A stretch of DNA of 13,118 bases from 2-12-FULL-42-15 sp964196565 (GTDB taxonomy: Bacteria > Pseudomonadota > Gammaproteobacteria > Coxiellales > Coxiellaceae), in assembly GCA_964196565.1 (NCBI GenBank), contig CAXMUH010000102.1:1-13118 (forward strand), given 5' to 3'. Positions 5,715-13,118 of the stretch are shown piece after piece. The stretch's first letter is position 1; the number at the start of each line of letters is the position of its first letter. Both the position numbers and the translations under genes were made by a program. Below the pieces are notes generated by a model, which was not told the DNA's origin, did no database searches, and saw nothing but the letters and a program-made list of their open reading frames with translations.

Positions 5715-6952
5715 TAGCGGTTTTTCAATGCATTATTAGGTCGCGTCACCGCGTTAAACTGCGCTAACTCTTGATGCGCTTGCTTCATACTCGCTGGGAT
5801 CTTAATATAAGGTGTGGTATCAGGGGCTTTGCCATTAATATATAGACTATTTTTATCAGCAATCATAATGCCTTCACGCATGGCATGGCTTTTAGATGAC
5901 AATAAACCAGTAGAGCGCGATGCTTTACCCAAACCGCTACCATCAGGATAGTCAGAAAACAATGCAGCATGCATGTAATCGCCTCCACCTTTACTAGTAA
6001 TACCGATTAAATTACCAAATTGAGTAGGCACAACAAATCGATAACCGCCGCCTTGATATAAACGAGCAAAATCATCAAAGATGCCTGGCGTTTGTAGAAA
6101 AACACCAACATCGGTAATATGCACATTCGAATCTGAGGTGTTGGTGCTTATACTACCATCTTGCAAACCGTTAAGGAGCCAATCATAAAAAGCATCAGCA
6201 TGTTTTGTTGCTGGCGAATCTAAAATATCCGTTTCAGTGTGCGGCAAATTATCAATTATGCCACCACCGCTGCGTCGATACACTCGGATCACTTTAACCA
6301 GTCGTCCACTGCCCTCTTCATCTTCTTCAATCAACGCGTCTATCCATTCGGCAAACAAACGGATATCACTAGCGATCCATAAAAAACCATTTTCACCCAT
6401 CACTTGTCGCGCTAAGGTCACACGCAATGATTTACCAATGCGATTATAAATTTGCGCCATCGGGAAGATTTTATAAGATTTGCCCTCGGTTTCTTCAGTT
6501 AATGGACCACAAAATGGTTGCCATAATTTTATTGTCGCGCCTTTATCATCGGTTATATAAATTTTTTGTCCGGTAATGATATGACTAATATCGCGTAACA
6601 CACAAGCGGTAAAAAGCGCATAGCGCTCGAGCGGCGACGGTTTTTCAAACTGAGTGACAAATTGATGCAAGGTATTTAAACCCCGCAACAGACCATTTGT
6701 TATAAAGCTGCCTAAAGGAGAATTAGGATCATCAGGAATCACCTGTACAAATTCAGCAAAACGATAAATAAACGCCTGATAAAAATGATTAAAATGATCT
6801 TCCGGTAAGCCAGCAAGTTCCTTAACCTGTTCAATATAAAAACGATAACGCTTATCTGCTAATAAAGCAGCCGCGGTTTGCACTGGCAAGCGTTCACCAA
6901 ACCGATACCAGTGGTTTTTCTTATGTGAATTGTTTGTTAAATGATTGAACAT
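5714..6952 (-). CDS. TraI_2/MobH-relaxase-like protein with degenerate HD motif
   Basis: A 412-residue protein that looks like the N-terminal TraI_2 domain of MobH relaxases joined directly to a TraI_2 C-terminal winged-helix-like domain. Seen: YRFGERLPVQTAAALL near the start (residues 16-31); the segment LFTACVLRDISHIITGQKI (113-131), which matches the usual LHDIGK-type motif but with Arg120 in place of His before Asp121; ARQVMGENGFLWIASD (181-196), typical of TraI_2 proteins; and FYDWLLNGLQDGSIS ... GVFLQTPGIFDDFARLY (255-299), typical of the C-terminal domain. No other conjugation gene is nearby. It heads the four-gene operon, with a good promoter upstream and an AGAGG ribosome site 7 bases before the ATG. 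The role is probably nucleic-acid binding or a metal-independent scaffold; relaxase activity looks unlikely. Domain recognition is from memory of the family. Confidence 0.72.
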   Translation of the reverse strand: MFNHLTNNSHKKNHWYRFGERLPVQTAAALLADKRYRFYIEQVKELAGLPEDHFNHFYQAFIYRFAEFVQVIPDDPNSPLGSFITNGLLRGLNTLHQFVTQFEKPSPLERYALFTACVLRDISHIITGQKIYITDDKGATIKLWQPFCGPLTEETEGKSYKIFPMAQIYNRIGKSLRVTLARQVMGENGFLWIASDIRLFAEWIDALIEEDEEGSGRLVKVIRVYRRSGGGIIDNLPHTETDILDSPATKHADAFYDWLLNGLQDGSISTNTSDSNVHITDVGVFLQTPGIFDDFARLYQGGGYRFVVPTQFGNLIGITSKGGGDYMHAALFSDYPDGSGLGKASRSTGLLSSKSHAMREGIMIADKNSLYINGKAPDTTPYIKIPASMKQAHQELAQFNAVTRPNNALKNR

Positions 6953-6983
6953 TTTTTTGCCTCTTTACGCTTACATCAGTATA

Positions 6984-7012
6984 TTAATAAAGCATACTTA
7001 AGCACGTGTCAA
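6984..7012 (-). promoter_or_regulatory. Sigma70-type promoter of the four-gene minus-strand operon
   Basis: On the minus strand a perfect TTGACA (7007-7012) is followed after 17 bases by TATTAA (6984-6989, 4 of 6 consensus). Transcription would start near 6977, giving a leader of about 25 bases containing the AGAGG ribosome site of the TraI_2-like gene. Confidence 0.6.
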
Positions 7013-7133
7013 ATTTACTTAATAGTTTCTTAAGATAAGATTAAAGAGTTAAATTTTGCCTATTTTTGATCAACAATTAGGCTACTTTGGCCTTCGTTAT
7101 CCCTGCAGAAGCCTTGCACACGCCAATTGCCTC

Positions 7134-7161
7134 TTGCAGATTTTTAATAGAAGAGTATCCT
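7134..7161 (+). promoter_or_regulatory. Candidate promoter of the leuS operon
   Basis: TTGCAG (7134-7139), a 16-base spacer and TATCCT (7156-7161) lie about 40 bases before the leuS start. Both hexamers are partial matches, so other start sites in the 249-base divergent region are possible. No T-box or leader-peptide-like structure was seen between it and leuS. Confidence 0.35.
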
Positions 7162-7201
7162 AAAACAGTTCAAATGATGCTTTCGAGGAACATAACAAGT
7201 T

Positions 7202-9667
7202 ATGAACACACCTTATCAGCCTACTGATATAGAAAAGGCCGCACAAAGCTACTGGCTAGAAAAGAACTCATTCCGAGTTAAAGAAGACCTGAGCAAAGAA
7301 AAATTTTATTGTCTTTCCATGCTCCCCTATCCCAGCGGAGAGCTGCACATGGGCCATGTGCGCAATTATACCATCGGCGATGTCATCAGCCGCTATCAAA
7401 CCATGCAAGGCAAAAATGTGCTGCAGCCAATGGGTTGGGATGCATTTGGCCTACCGGCAGAAAATGCCGCCATTGCAAATAAACTTCCACCCCATGATTG
7501 GACCGTAAAAAACATCAAAAAGATGCGCAAACAATTTATGAGGCTGGGCTATGCTATTGACTGGAGTCGTGAACTGTCAACCTGCGACCCAAGTTATTAC
7601 CGTTGGGAACAGTGGTTATTTGTTAAACTCTTCGAAAAAGGTCTGGTTTACAAAAAAAACGCTGTGGTCAATTGGGACCCAGTAGATGAAACCGTACTTG
7701 CCAATGAGCAAGTGGTTGACGGCAAAGGCTGGCGCTCCGGTGCAGCCGTCGAACGTCGCGAAATACCACAATGGTTTTTTAAAATTACCGATTATGCTGA
7801 CGAATTACTTGAGGGCCTGGATAATTTAACTCAATGGCCCGAACAAGTGATTACTATGCAGCGCAACTGGATTGGCCGCTCGCATGGCGTTCATATTAGT
7901 TTTCAGCAATCAAAGAAAAAACAAAAAATTGATGTTTACACCACACGGCCCGACACAATCTATGGAGCGACTTATCTCGCCATTGCCGTGGATCACCCAT
8001 TAGCGATCGAAGCTGCGAACAAAGATACCAACATTAAAAAATTTCTAAAAACCTGTAGTCATACTTCAGTTGCAGAAGCTGATATTGCAAAACAAGAAAA
8101 ACTTGGGGTTTTCTCTGGTTTATTTGCCATTCACCCATTCACAAATGAAGAAATTCCTATTTGGATTACCAATTTTGTTTTAATGGAATATGGAACTGGT
8201 GCTGTTATGTCCGTTCCCGCACACGATGAGCGCGACCATGAATTTTCTCTAAAATACGATCTTCCAATTAAACCGGTTATTCAACCGAATGACGAACAAA
8301 CATGGGATTATGAAAAGGCTGCATTTATCGAAAAAGGCATTCTTATTAATTCTGATAAATTTAATGGCTTAACCAGCGAGTCGTCCTTTGACGCCATTGC
8401 TGATCATTTACTCAATCACGGTATTGGCGAACGCCAAACAAATTATCGATTACGTGACTGGGGAATCTCCCGGCAGCGATATTGGGGAACGCCAATCCCA
8501 ATCATTTATTGCAAACATTGCGGCACCTTACCCGTTCCAGAAGCAGATTTACCGGTTGTTTTGCCATTAAATTTAATTCCCACCGGTCATGGTTCGCCAC
8601 TGGCAAAAGAAGTAAGCTTTTATAAAACGAAATGCCCACAGTGTGGCAAGGCTGCCAAACGAGAAACAGACACAATGGATACGTTTGTCGAATCCTCCTG
8701 GTATTATGCGCGTTATTGCTGCCCCGACCAAGAGCAAATCATGCTGGATGATCGCGCCAAATACTGGGCTCCTGTAGATCAATACATCGGTGGTATAGAA
8801 CATGCAGTCATGCATTTATTATATGCGCGCTTTATGCATAAATTACTGCGTGACGAAGATTTAATTAACAGTAATGAGCCTTTTCTTCGCCTGCTAACTC
8901 AAGGTATGGTATTAAAAGATGGCGCTAAGATGTCAAAATCAAAAGGCAACACCGTAGCACCCGCGCCCTTACTTAAAAAATATGGTGCAGACACAATACG
9001 TTTATTTTCAATGTTTGCAGCACCCCCAGATCAATCGCTTGAATGGTCTGATACTGGCGTTGAAGGCTGTTACCGTTTTTTAAGAAAACTATGGCAGTTT
9101 TGCATGGAAGTAAAACCCGTTATTTTACCGCTTAATCAGCAGAAGAGTAATAACAAAAGCTGTTGTGTTGCAGATGCCGAACTACAATCCATACGTAAAC
9201 AAATCCATGAGGCTCTAAAACAAGCCAACTTTGATTATGAGCGCAACCAATTTAACACAGTTGTTTCAGCCTGTATGATCATTCTTAATCTGACATGCAA
9301 ACTGACAACAAGTAATGAAACCGAAACGCTAATCATCAACGAAGGCCTCAATATTATTTTGCGCCTACTCGCCCCGATTACACCACACATCAGTCATGCA
9401 TTATGGCAAGAATTAGGCTTTGGTGAAGATATTTTGAAATCGGGCTGGCCAAAACCAAATTCGAAAGCCATGCAAACCAATGTCATTGAACTGGTCGTAC
9501 AAATTAATGGTAAATTACGCGGCCGCATTACAGTCGCGGCGGATGCGGATAAGGAACATATTGAATCTGCCGCAATCAGCCAAGAAAATATTCAACGTTA
9601 CTTATCAGATAAAAAAGTTAAGAAAATAGTGGTAGTACCAGGACGATTAATTAATATCGTTGTCTAA
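7202..9667 (+). CDS. leuS: Leucyl-tRNA synthetase
   Basis: Cytoplasmic class I aminoacyl-tRNA synthetase that charges tRNA-Leu. At 821 residues it is within the bacterial range (E. coli 860). In order: the HIGH motif as HMGH (residues 49-52) after PYPSGEL; the CP1 editing domain with TTRPDT (247-252) and VPAHDERD ending at Asp345; a zinc-ribbon-like insert with Cys437/Cys440 and Cys478/Cys481; MDTFVESSWYY; the KMSKS loop (576-580); and a C-terminal anticodon-binding and tail region ending in VVPGRLINIVV. The ATG at 7202 follows a GAGGAA ribosome site. It is the first gene of leuS-lptE-holA-nadD; lptE starts 27 bases after its stop. Nothing is unusual in the active sites. Confidence 0.98.
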   Translation: MNTPYQPTDIEKAAQSYWLEKNSFRVKEDLSKEKFYCLSMLPYPSGELHMGHVRNYTIGDVISRYQTMQGKNVLQPMGWDAFGLPAENAAIANKLPPHDWTVKNIKKMRKQFMRLGYAIDWSRELSTCDPSYYRWEQWLFVKLFEKGLVYKKNAVVNWDPVDETVLANEQVVDGKGWRSGAAVERREIPQWFFKITDYADELLEGLDNLTQWPEQVITMQRNWIGRSHGVHISFQQSKKKQKIDVYTTRPDTIYGATYLAIAVDHPLAIEAANKDTNIKKFLKTCSHTSVAEADIAKQEKLGVFSGLFAIHPFTNEEIPIWITNFVLMEYGTGAVMSVPAHDERDHEFSLKYDLPIKPVIQPNDEQTWDYEKAAFIEKGILINSDKFNGLTSESSFDAIADHLLNHGIGERQTNYRLRDWGISRQRYWGTPIPIIYCKHCGTLPVPEADLPVVLPLNLIPTGHGSPLAKEVSFYKTKCPQCGKAAKRETDTMDTFVESSWYYARYCCPDQEQIMLDDRAKYWAPVDQYIGGIEHAVMHLLYARFMHKLLRDEDLINSNEPFLRLLTQGMVLKDGAKMSKSKGNTVAPAPLLKKYGADTIRLFSMFAAPPDQSLEWSDTGVEGCYRFLRKLWQFCMEVKPVILPLNQQKSNNKSCCVADAELQSIRKQIHEALKQANFDYERNQFNTVVSACMIILNLTCKLTTSNETETLIINEGLNIILRLLAPITPHISHALWQELGFGEDILKSGWPKPNSKAMQTNVIELVVQINGKLRGRITVAADADKEHIESAAISQENIQRYLSDKKVKKIVVVPGRLINIVV

Positions 9668-9694
9668 GGGAACGACTTACGTTTAAGGAACACA

Positions 9695-10237
9695 ATGAAC
9701 GCAAACTTGAAAAGACTGCTAACGCTTAGCACCATCTTATGTATAAGTTTACTGGTCACAAGCTGCTTTCATCTTAGGAGACCCAGCGATTTTCCAAAAC
9801 CTTTACGGACTTTGTATTTTACCAGCGATAATGTGAATAGCGCCATCACCAGTGAGCTCAAACGTCAGTTAAAAGCCTCAAAAGTTCATTTTTCTAGCTC
9901 ATCAAGCTATGCACCACTAACACTCAAGCTCTACAACAGTCGAACCGACACCAATATACCCATTGCTTTTGACAGCACCGCCGCTTCCTATTATTATTAT
10001 AAAATAAGCGTGAACGTGAAGCTCAGCACGAAAAATAATCAAACTATTTTCGATACACCAATAGCTGTCAGTGAAAATATCATCTATAATGTTAACCAAG
10101 TTGGTACACCGGTGATTACCTTATTAATGCGGCGCACGTTAACCCGACGCTTGGTTAACACGATCTATGATCAACTAATCAGCGGATTAGTTTTAAAACA
10201 TATCAAAATACTGGCTCAGAAAAACAAAAAGACCTAA
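9695..10237 (+). CDS. lptE: LPS-assembly lipoprotein LptE
   Basis: Outer-membrane lipoprotein that plugs and assembles the LptD channel for lipopolysaccharide export. The 180 residues start with a lipoprotein signal peptide; the lipobox VTSC puts the lipidated Cys at residue 24, followed by FHLR, the usual LptE start (normally CGFHLRG). The mature protein has the expected short alpha/beta pattern with a basic C-terminus. The position between leuS and holA is the conserved gammaproteobacterial location and carries much of the assignment, since LptE sequences diverge strongly. An AAGGA ribosome site lies 5 bases before the ATG. holA follows after 5 bases. Confidence 0.88.
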   Translation: MNANLKRLLTLSTILCISLLVTSCFHLRRPSDFPKPLRTLYFTSDNVNSAITSELKRQLKASKVHFSSSSSYAPLTLKLYNSRTDTNIPIAFDSTAASYYYYKISVNVKLSTKNNQTIFDTPIAVSENIIYNVNQVGTPVITLLMRRTLTRRLVNTIYDQLISGLVLKHIKILAQKNKKT

Positions 10238-10242
10238 ACTCT

Positions 10243-11283
10243 ATGTCCTCTACATTAGCACAACTTTATTCAAGCCTTGGAAGAGCACCTTTAAAACCAG
10301 TTTACTTAATTGCAACTGATGTCACTTTGCTCGCACAAGAAGCACGCGAACACCTGCGAAAAGCTGCTGAAAAAGCAGGGTTTTTACAGCGCGACACCTA
10401 TCATGTTTTGCCAAGTTTCAACTGGGATAATTTCTTTGCACAGCAACAAAATTACAACCTTTTCAGTGAAAAAGTATTTATTGAATTAAATAACCCAAGC
10501 GCCAAATTTGATGCCGCAACGACAAAACGTTTACTCGAATATTTAAATAATCCACCGGCTGACAAAATATTATTAATTTTAACGAACAAGCTTACCAGCG
10601 CACAACAAAAAACCAAGTGGCATAAAGCCGTTGAGTCCAAAGGAATGTGCACTCACATTCGCAATATCACCAAAGCAGAATTACCGCAGTGGATTAGCCA
10701 ACGCGCGCAAGCCGCCAAGGTGACACTTGAACGAGAGAGCATTGCCTTATTGGCAGAACTTACCGAAGGTAATTTGCTAGCAACACAGCAAGCCCTGCAG
10801 AAATTAAGCCTACTCTACGCGCAACAAAAAATTGACCCAAAAAAAGTCTTCACTGTGATCAGTGACAACGCGCGCTTTAATGTGTTTGATCTTTCTAACC
10901 AAATGCTGACAGGCGATGTGCGAAGCGCACTGAGGTGCCTTAATGGCCTGAAAAATACCGGTGTTGAAGCCACTTTAATTTTATGGGCACTTGCACGTGA
11001 AATCCGCGAAATCCTTAATTTAGCATTTCAACGCCAACAAGGCGCCAATCTTGCACAACTATTACAAAGCCAATGGCAATCTCGTCGCGGACTTTTAAAA
11101 AGCGCACTCTCACGTTTAACACTTAAAGACTGCAATAAATTATTATTATTAGCAGAGAACGCAGACCTTATTATAAAGGGCCAAAGCCCCGGTAACCTGT
11201 GGAATGCACTTGAAACCATCGTGATGACTTTTTGTGGCAAAAAAATTCCGAGTGCCATTGCCATCAATGGAGTTTCATTATGA
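10243..11283 (+). CDS. holA: DNA polymerase III delta subunit
   Basis: Delta subunit of the clamp loader, which opens the beta sliding clamp during replication. The 346 residues are close to E. coli HolA (343). The N-terminal half has the family's AAA+-like fold pattern (KPVYLIATDVTLLAQEAREHLR, then ELNNPSAKFDAATTKRLLEYL and DKILLILTNKL), and the C-terminal part is the helical collar with NVFDLSNQMLTGDVRSAL and ILWALAREIREILNL. The start lies only 5 bases after lptE and has no strong ribosome site, so it is probably translated by coupling. Its TGA overlaps the nadD ATG as ATGA. Confidence 0.95.
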   Translation: MSSTLAQLYSSLGRAPLKPVYLIATDVTLLAQEAREHLRKAAEKAGFLQRDTYHVLPSFNWDNFFAQQQNYNLFSEKVFIELNNPSAKFDAATTKRLLEYLNNPPADKILLILTNKLTSAQQKTKWHKAVESKGMCTHIRNITKAELPQWISQRAQAAKVTLERESIALLAELTEGNLLATQQALQKLSLLYAQQKIDPKKVFTVISDNARFNVFDLSNQMLTGDVRSALRCLNGLKNTGVEATLILWALAREIREILNLAFQRQQGANLAQLLQSQWQSRRGLLKSALSRLTLKDCNKLLLLAENADLIIKGQSPGNLWNALETIVMTFCGKKIPSAIAINGVSL

Positions 11284-11909
11284 TCGGTATTCTAGGCGGC
11301 ACATTTGACCCGATTCACAACGGCCATTTACACATTGCACAAAATGTTTTAAAACAAGTGCCGCTCAGTGAAATACAATTTATACCTACTAATATTCCAC
11401 CGCACCGAGAACAACCGATCGCATCAAGCCAAGATCGATTAAAAATGGTGGAACTCGCTACCAAAGGTCATAGCCACTTCAAGGTCAATCCAATTGAAAT
11501 TAATCGCGATGGCCCTTCATACAGCATCGATACCGTTAAAGCACTGGAAAATAAGCAGCAAAGTATCAGCTTAATTTTAGGATGTGATGTTTTTTTAACG
11601 TTTGATAAATGGAAACAATGGCAACAGATCACAGATCACTGCCATCTGATTATTGTGAATCGACCCGGATTTAAGTTATCGCAAAATAGCAAACTGCACA
11701 ACTGGTACCAGCAACACCACGCAAACTCTATCGAACAATTGCAAAGCAGCCATCATGGAAAAGTCATCTTAATCGAGATACCCCCCACCCAGGTTAGCGC
11801 AACCCATATTCGCAAAGCCATTACAGCACATCAAGATGTGTCAGAACTGCTGCCGCAGAACGTGTTGGATTATATCAAGTCAAACCATATCTATACCCAA
11901 GCCACATAG
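11280..11909 (+). CDS. nadD: Nicotinate-mononucleotide adenylyltransferase
   Basis: Transfers AMP from ATP to nicotinate mononucleotide to make deamido-NAD in NAD synthesis. The 209 residues show the nucleotidyltransferase motif GGTFDPIHNGH (residues 6-16), FIPTNIPPHR for substrate binding, GCDVF, and the C-terminal ATP motif as VSATHIR (172-178; usually ISSTxIR). The start at 11280 is chosen because it overlaps the holA stop as ATGA and gives the exact family N-terminus; an earlier in-frame ATG at 11232 would add unrelated residues. In most gammaproteobacteria rsfS and rlmH follow nadD; here they do not, and the next gene is convergent. Confidence 0.96.
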   Translation: MIGILGGTFDPIHNGHLHIAQNVLKQVPLSEIQFIPTNIPPHREQPIASSQDRLKMVELATKGHSHFKVNPIEINRDGPSYSIDTVKALENKQQSISLILGCDVFLTFDKWKQWQQITDHCHLIIVNRPGFKLSQNSKLHNWYQQHHANSIEQLQSSHHGKVILIEIPPTQVSATHIRKAITAHQDVSELLPQNVLDYIKSNHIYTQAT

Positions 11910-11940
11910 ATACTAGGTGTTTTTCTGGCACCATCTGAAT

Positions 11941-12011
11941 TAGCCCGGACGATCCTCACGCTTCGCGCGTGACAGGCTTTGTCGGCCGGGAAGCATCCAG
12001 CGAAGCTGGAT
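11941..12011. repeat. GC-rich stacked hairpin element between nadD and the convergent gene
   Basis: An outer stem CCCGGACGA (11944-11952) pairs with TCGGCCGGG (11982-11990) with one mismatch, enclosing a hairpin TCACGC-TTCGC-GCGTGA (11956-11972). Immediately after comes a perfect 7-bp hairpin ATCCAGC-GAA-GCTGGAT (11995-12011). The block is strikingly GC-rich against its surroundings and lies between convergent genes, so it may terminate nadD; a weak T-run (CACACTTTT) follows it. It looks like a REP/BIME-type intergenic repeat, but no second copy is in the window. Confidence 0.65.
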
Positions 12012-12034
12012 TCACACTTTTAATCCCTGCGTGA

Positions 12035-13118
12035 CTACTTTAGTATTTTCTCAAAAAAATTCTTACCCAATACTTCATAAACCGCTGGAATTTTGCGAAT
12101 AACATTGAGTGCATCTTTAAAATTTTTCTGAATCTCTTCTGCCGATGGCTTTATGTTTTCTGACGCACTAGCGTTTGAAACACTGGTTGCATAAATTTGC
12201 GTGTCTGATGAATCATTCCAGATTAATCGACTTGCATTTTCTTTTACTGGAATATAAATGTAACGAGCCGAATATCGGTGTCCATCTTCGGTTTGAAATT
12301 CAAAACCAACAGAAAAATAAGGCGCAGACCAACCTCCAGTTAAATAGCTTTTCTTTAAGCAATCTTTGGGTGGCAGTATGTTTTTAAGATAAACATTCGA
12401 TTTGCATATGTAGCGTAGATTATCAGTCTTCAGGCTGCGATAGAGAGTGCCAAATTCTGCGGTAATAAAGATTTTATCTTGCACTGGCACGCGAATTTTC
12501 TGTGCGATGTAATGCATATCGGAACCTATTTTTACATTAGCGCACCCTGCTTGACGCTTGCCTTTAAGCATGCAATGATCTTTTGACGTTGCAGTCCAAG
12601 GTGTAAGCACAGTGGGAAACTTGAAAGTACCATAGACATAATCTAAATTAGGACCGGCTGGAAATGTCGTGCTAGATCCACTGCAATGACCTTGTATTGT
12701 TCGGTAAGGGTCGTCTCCACCGCTGCCCCACAGACCATCCACTTTACAGGCAATTTGATTGCTATAAGGTTTCGATAAAATTTCATCTAATCTTGCGGTT
12801 CGTTGTGGATGCTCAACAATAGCGGCGTTTCCATTGCCTTGCAAATATAAATAAAATTTTTCCGTATACATTTCATTATTGCTTCCAGGACCCTCATTGG
12901 ATGAACCAACTTGAATAAACTGAAGGTTCTCGCTTTTGTGATTAACGCTATCACTTTCTTTGCCAACAGAAAAAAATGGTACCTGCCAAGTATAGGAACC
13001 ATCTTTTAAAACTTTTGGATCCAGCCCAGACACTTTCTGCGTTCGGGTAGCGGTGCCAACTTTAATAAAAAAATTATCAATGCCATTGGGGTTAATCAAT
13101 TTAATGGCTTTATAGTGA
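12035..13118 (-). CDS. Unrecognised cysteine-containing protein (5' end outside window)
   Basis: The frame ends at TAG 12035-12037 and stays open to the window edge, so about 360 residues are visible and the true start is beyond 13118; the TTG at 13099 is not a convincing start. I do not recognise the family. It is rich in Ser, Tyr, Lys and aromatic residues with six cysteines, an exported-protein look, but the signal-peptide region is not in the window. A motif W-x-x-P-[FY]-F-S-V-G occurs twice, near 12962-12988 and near 12305-12333, each followed by a beta-like segment, suggesting a duplicated domain. The C-terminal about 40 residues look helical and charged. It is convergent with nadD. It could be a secreted or surface protein or effector; that is inference only. 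Confidence 0.65.
   Translation of the reverse strand, partial: HYKAIKLINPNGIDNFFIKVGTATRTQKVSGLDPKVLKDGSYTWQVPFFSVGKESDSVNHKSENLQFIQVGSSNEGPGSNNEMYTEKFYLYLQGNGNAAIVEHPQRTARLDEILSKPYSNQIACKVDGLWGSGGDDPYRTIQGHCSGSSTTFPAGPNLDYVYGTFKFPTVLTPWTATSKDHCMLKGKRQAGCANVKIGSDMHYIAQKIRVPVQDKIFITAEFGTLYRSLKTDNLRYICKSNVYLKNILPPKDCLKKSYLTGGWSAPYFSVGFEFQTEDGHRYSARYIYIPVKENASRLIWNDSSDTQIYATSVSNASASENIKPSAEEIQKNFKDALNVIRKIPAVYEVLGKNFFEKILK

Noticed and set aside
5714..6952. Integrative conjugative element around the TraI_2-like gene
   Set aside because: No integrase, type IV secretion, coupling protein or attachment site in the window; neighbours are metabolic and housekeeping genes.
6953..7201. T-box or leucine attenuator upstream of leuS
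   Set aside because: No run of Leu codons, no specifier or antiterminator-like structure, and T-boxes are not expected in gammaproteobacteria.
11232..11279. Earlier ATG start for nadD
   Set aside because: It would lie deep inside holA and add residues foreign to the NadD family; the ATGA overlap start at 11280 is exact.
12175..12387. Plus-strand reading frame opposite the terminal gene
   Set aside because: It is antisense to a longer, better-composed frame and has no recognisable protein features.
13097..13099. TTG start for the terminal minus-strand gene
   Set aside because: The frame remains open to the window edge and no ribosome site is visible, so the gene most likely begins outside the window.

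Overview
The window reads as a moderately AT-rich gammaproteobacterial chromosome. A Legionellales-type relative (Coxiella/Legionella side) is my best guess. This rests on the housekeeping block leuS-lptE-holA-nadD, a Gram-negative LPS-assembly lipoprotein, and the general look of the proteins. No rRNA, tRNA, CRISPR or intact insertion sequence is visible. What stands out is the number of palindromic repeat elements, one of them inside a reading frame.

Layout: (1) 1-1121, minus strand: a Bcr/CflA-type MFS drug exporter cut by the window edge. (2) 1122-1515: a divergent intergenic region with a large imperfect palindrome. (3) 1516-2388, plus strand: an EamA/DMT-family ten-helix transporter. 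(4) 2392-2458 and 2979-3045: two direct copies of a 67-bp palindrome on either side of a small secreted protein gene (2487-2876, minus). The second copy supplies the last residues and the stop codon of the SDR gene. (5) 6952 down to 3013, minus strand: a tightly coupled four-gene operon in the order TraI_2/MobH-like protein, MTA/SAH-nucleosidase-like protein, spore-photoproduct-lyase-family radical SAM protein, short-chain dehydrogenase. Junctions are 1-bp overlap, 3-bp gap and ATGA overlap, behind a good sigma70-type promoter. (6) 7202-11909, plus strand: leuS, lptE, holA, nadD, with short gaps and a holA/nadD ATGA overlap. (7) 11941-12011: a stack of GC-rich hairpins between convergent genes. 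(8) 12035-13118, minus strand: an unrecognised cysteine-containing protein running off the window.

The most interesting part is the minus-strand operon. Radical SAM enzymes release 5'-deoxyadenosine, which MTA/SAH nucleosidases can cleave, so the nucleosidase next to the SPL-like enzyme has a plausible job in clearing its by-product. The TraI_2-like protein at the head of the operon has lost the His of the HD motif expected of MobH relaxases. The SPL-like protein has the FeS-cluster cysteines but no cysteine that could serve as the spore-photoproduct-lyase hydrogen donor. Together they suggest a repurposed nucleic-acid or nucleotide system of unknown function. Inside the nucleosidase gene, about 103 bp of back-to-back hairpins are translated in frame between conserved parts of the enzyme. 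This resembles in organisation the Rickettsia palindromic elements that insert into genes.
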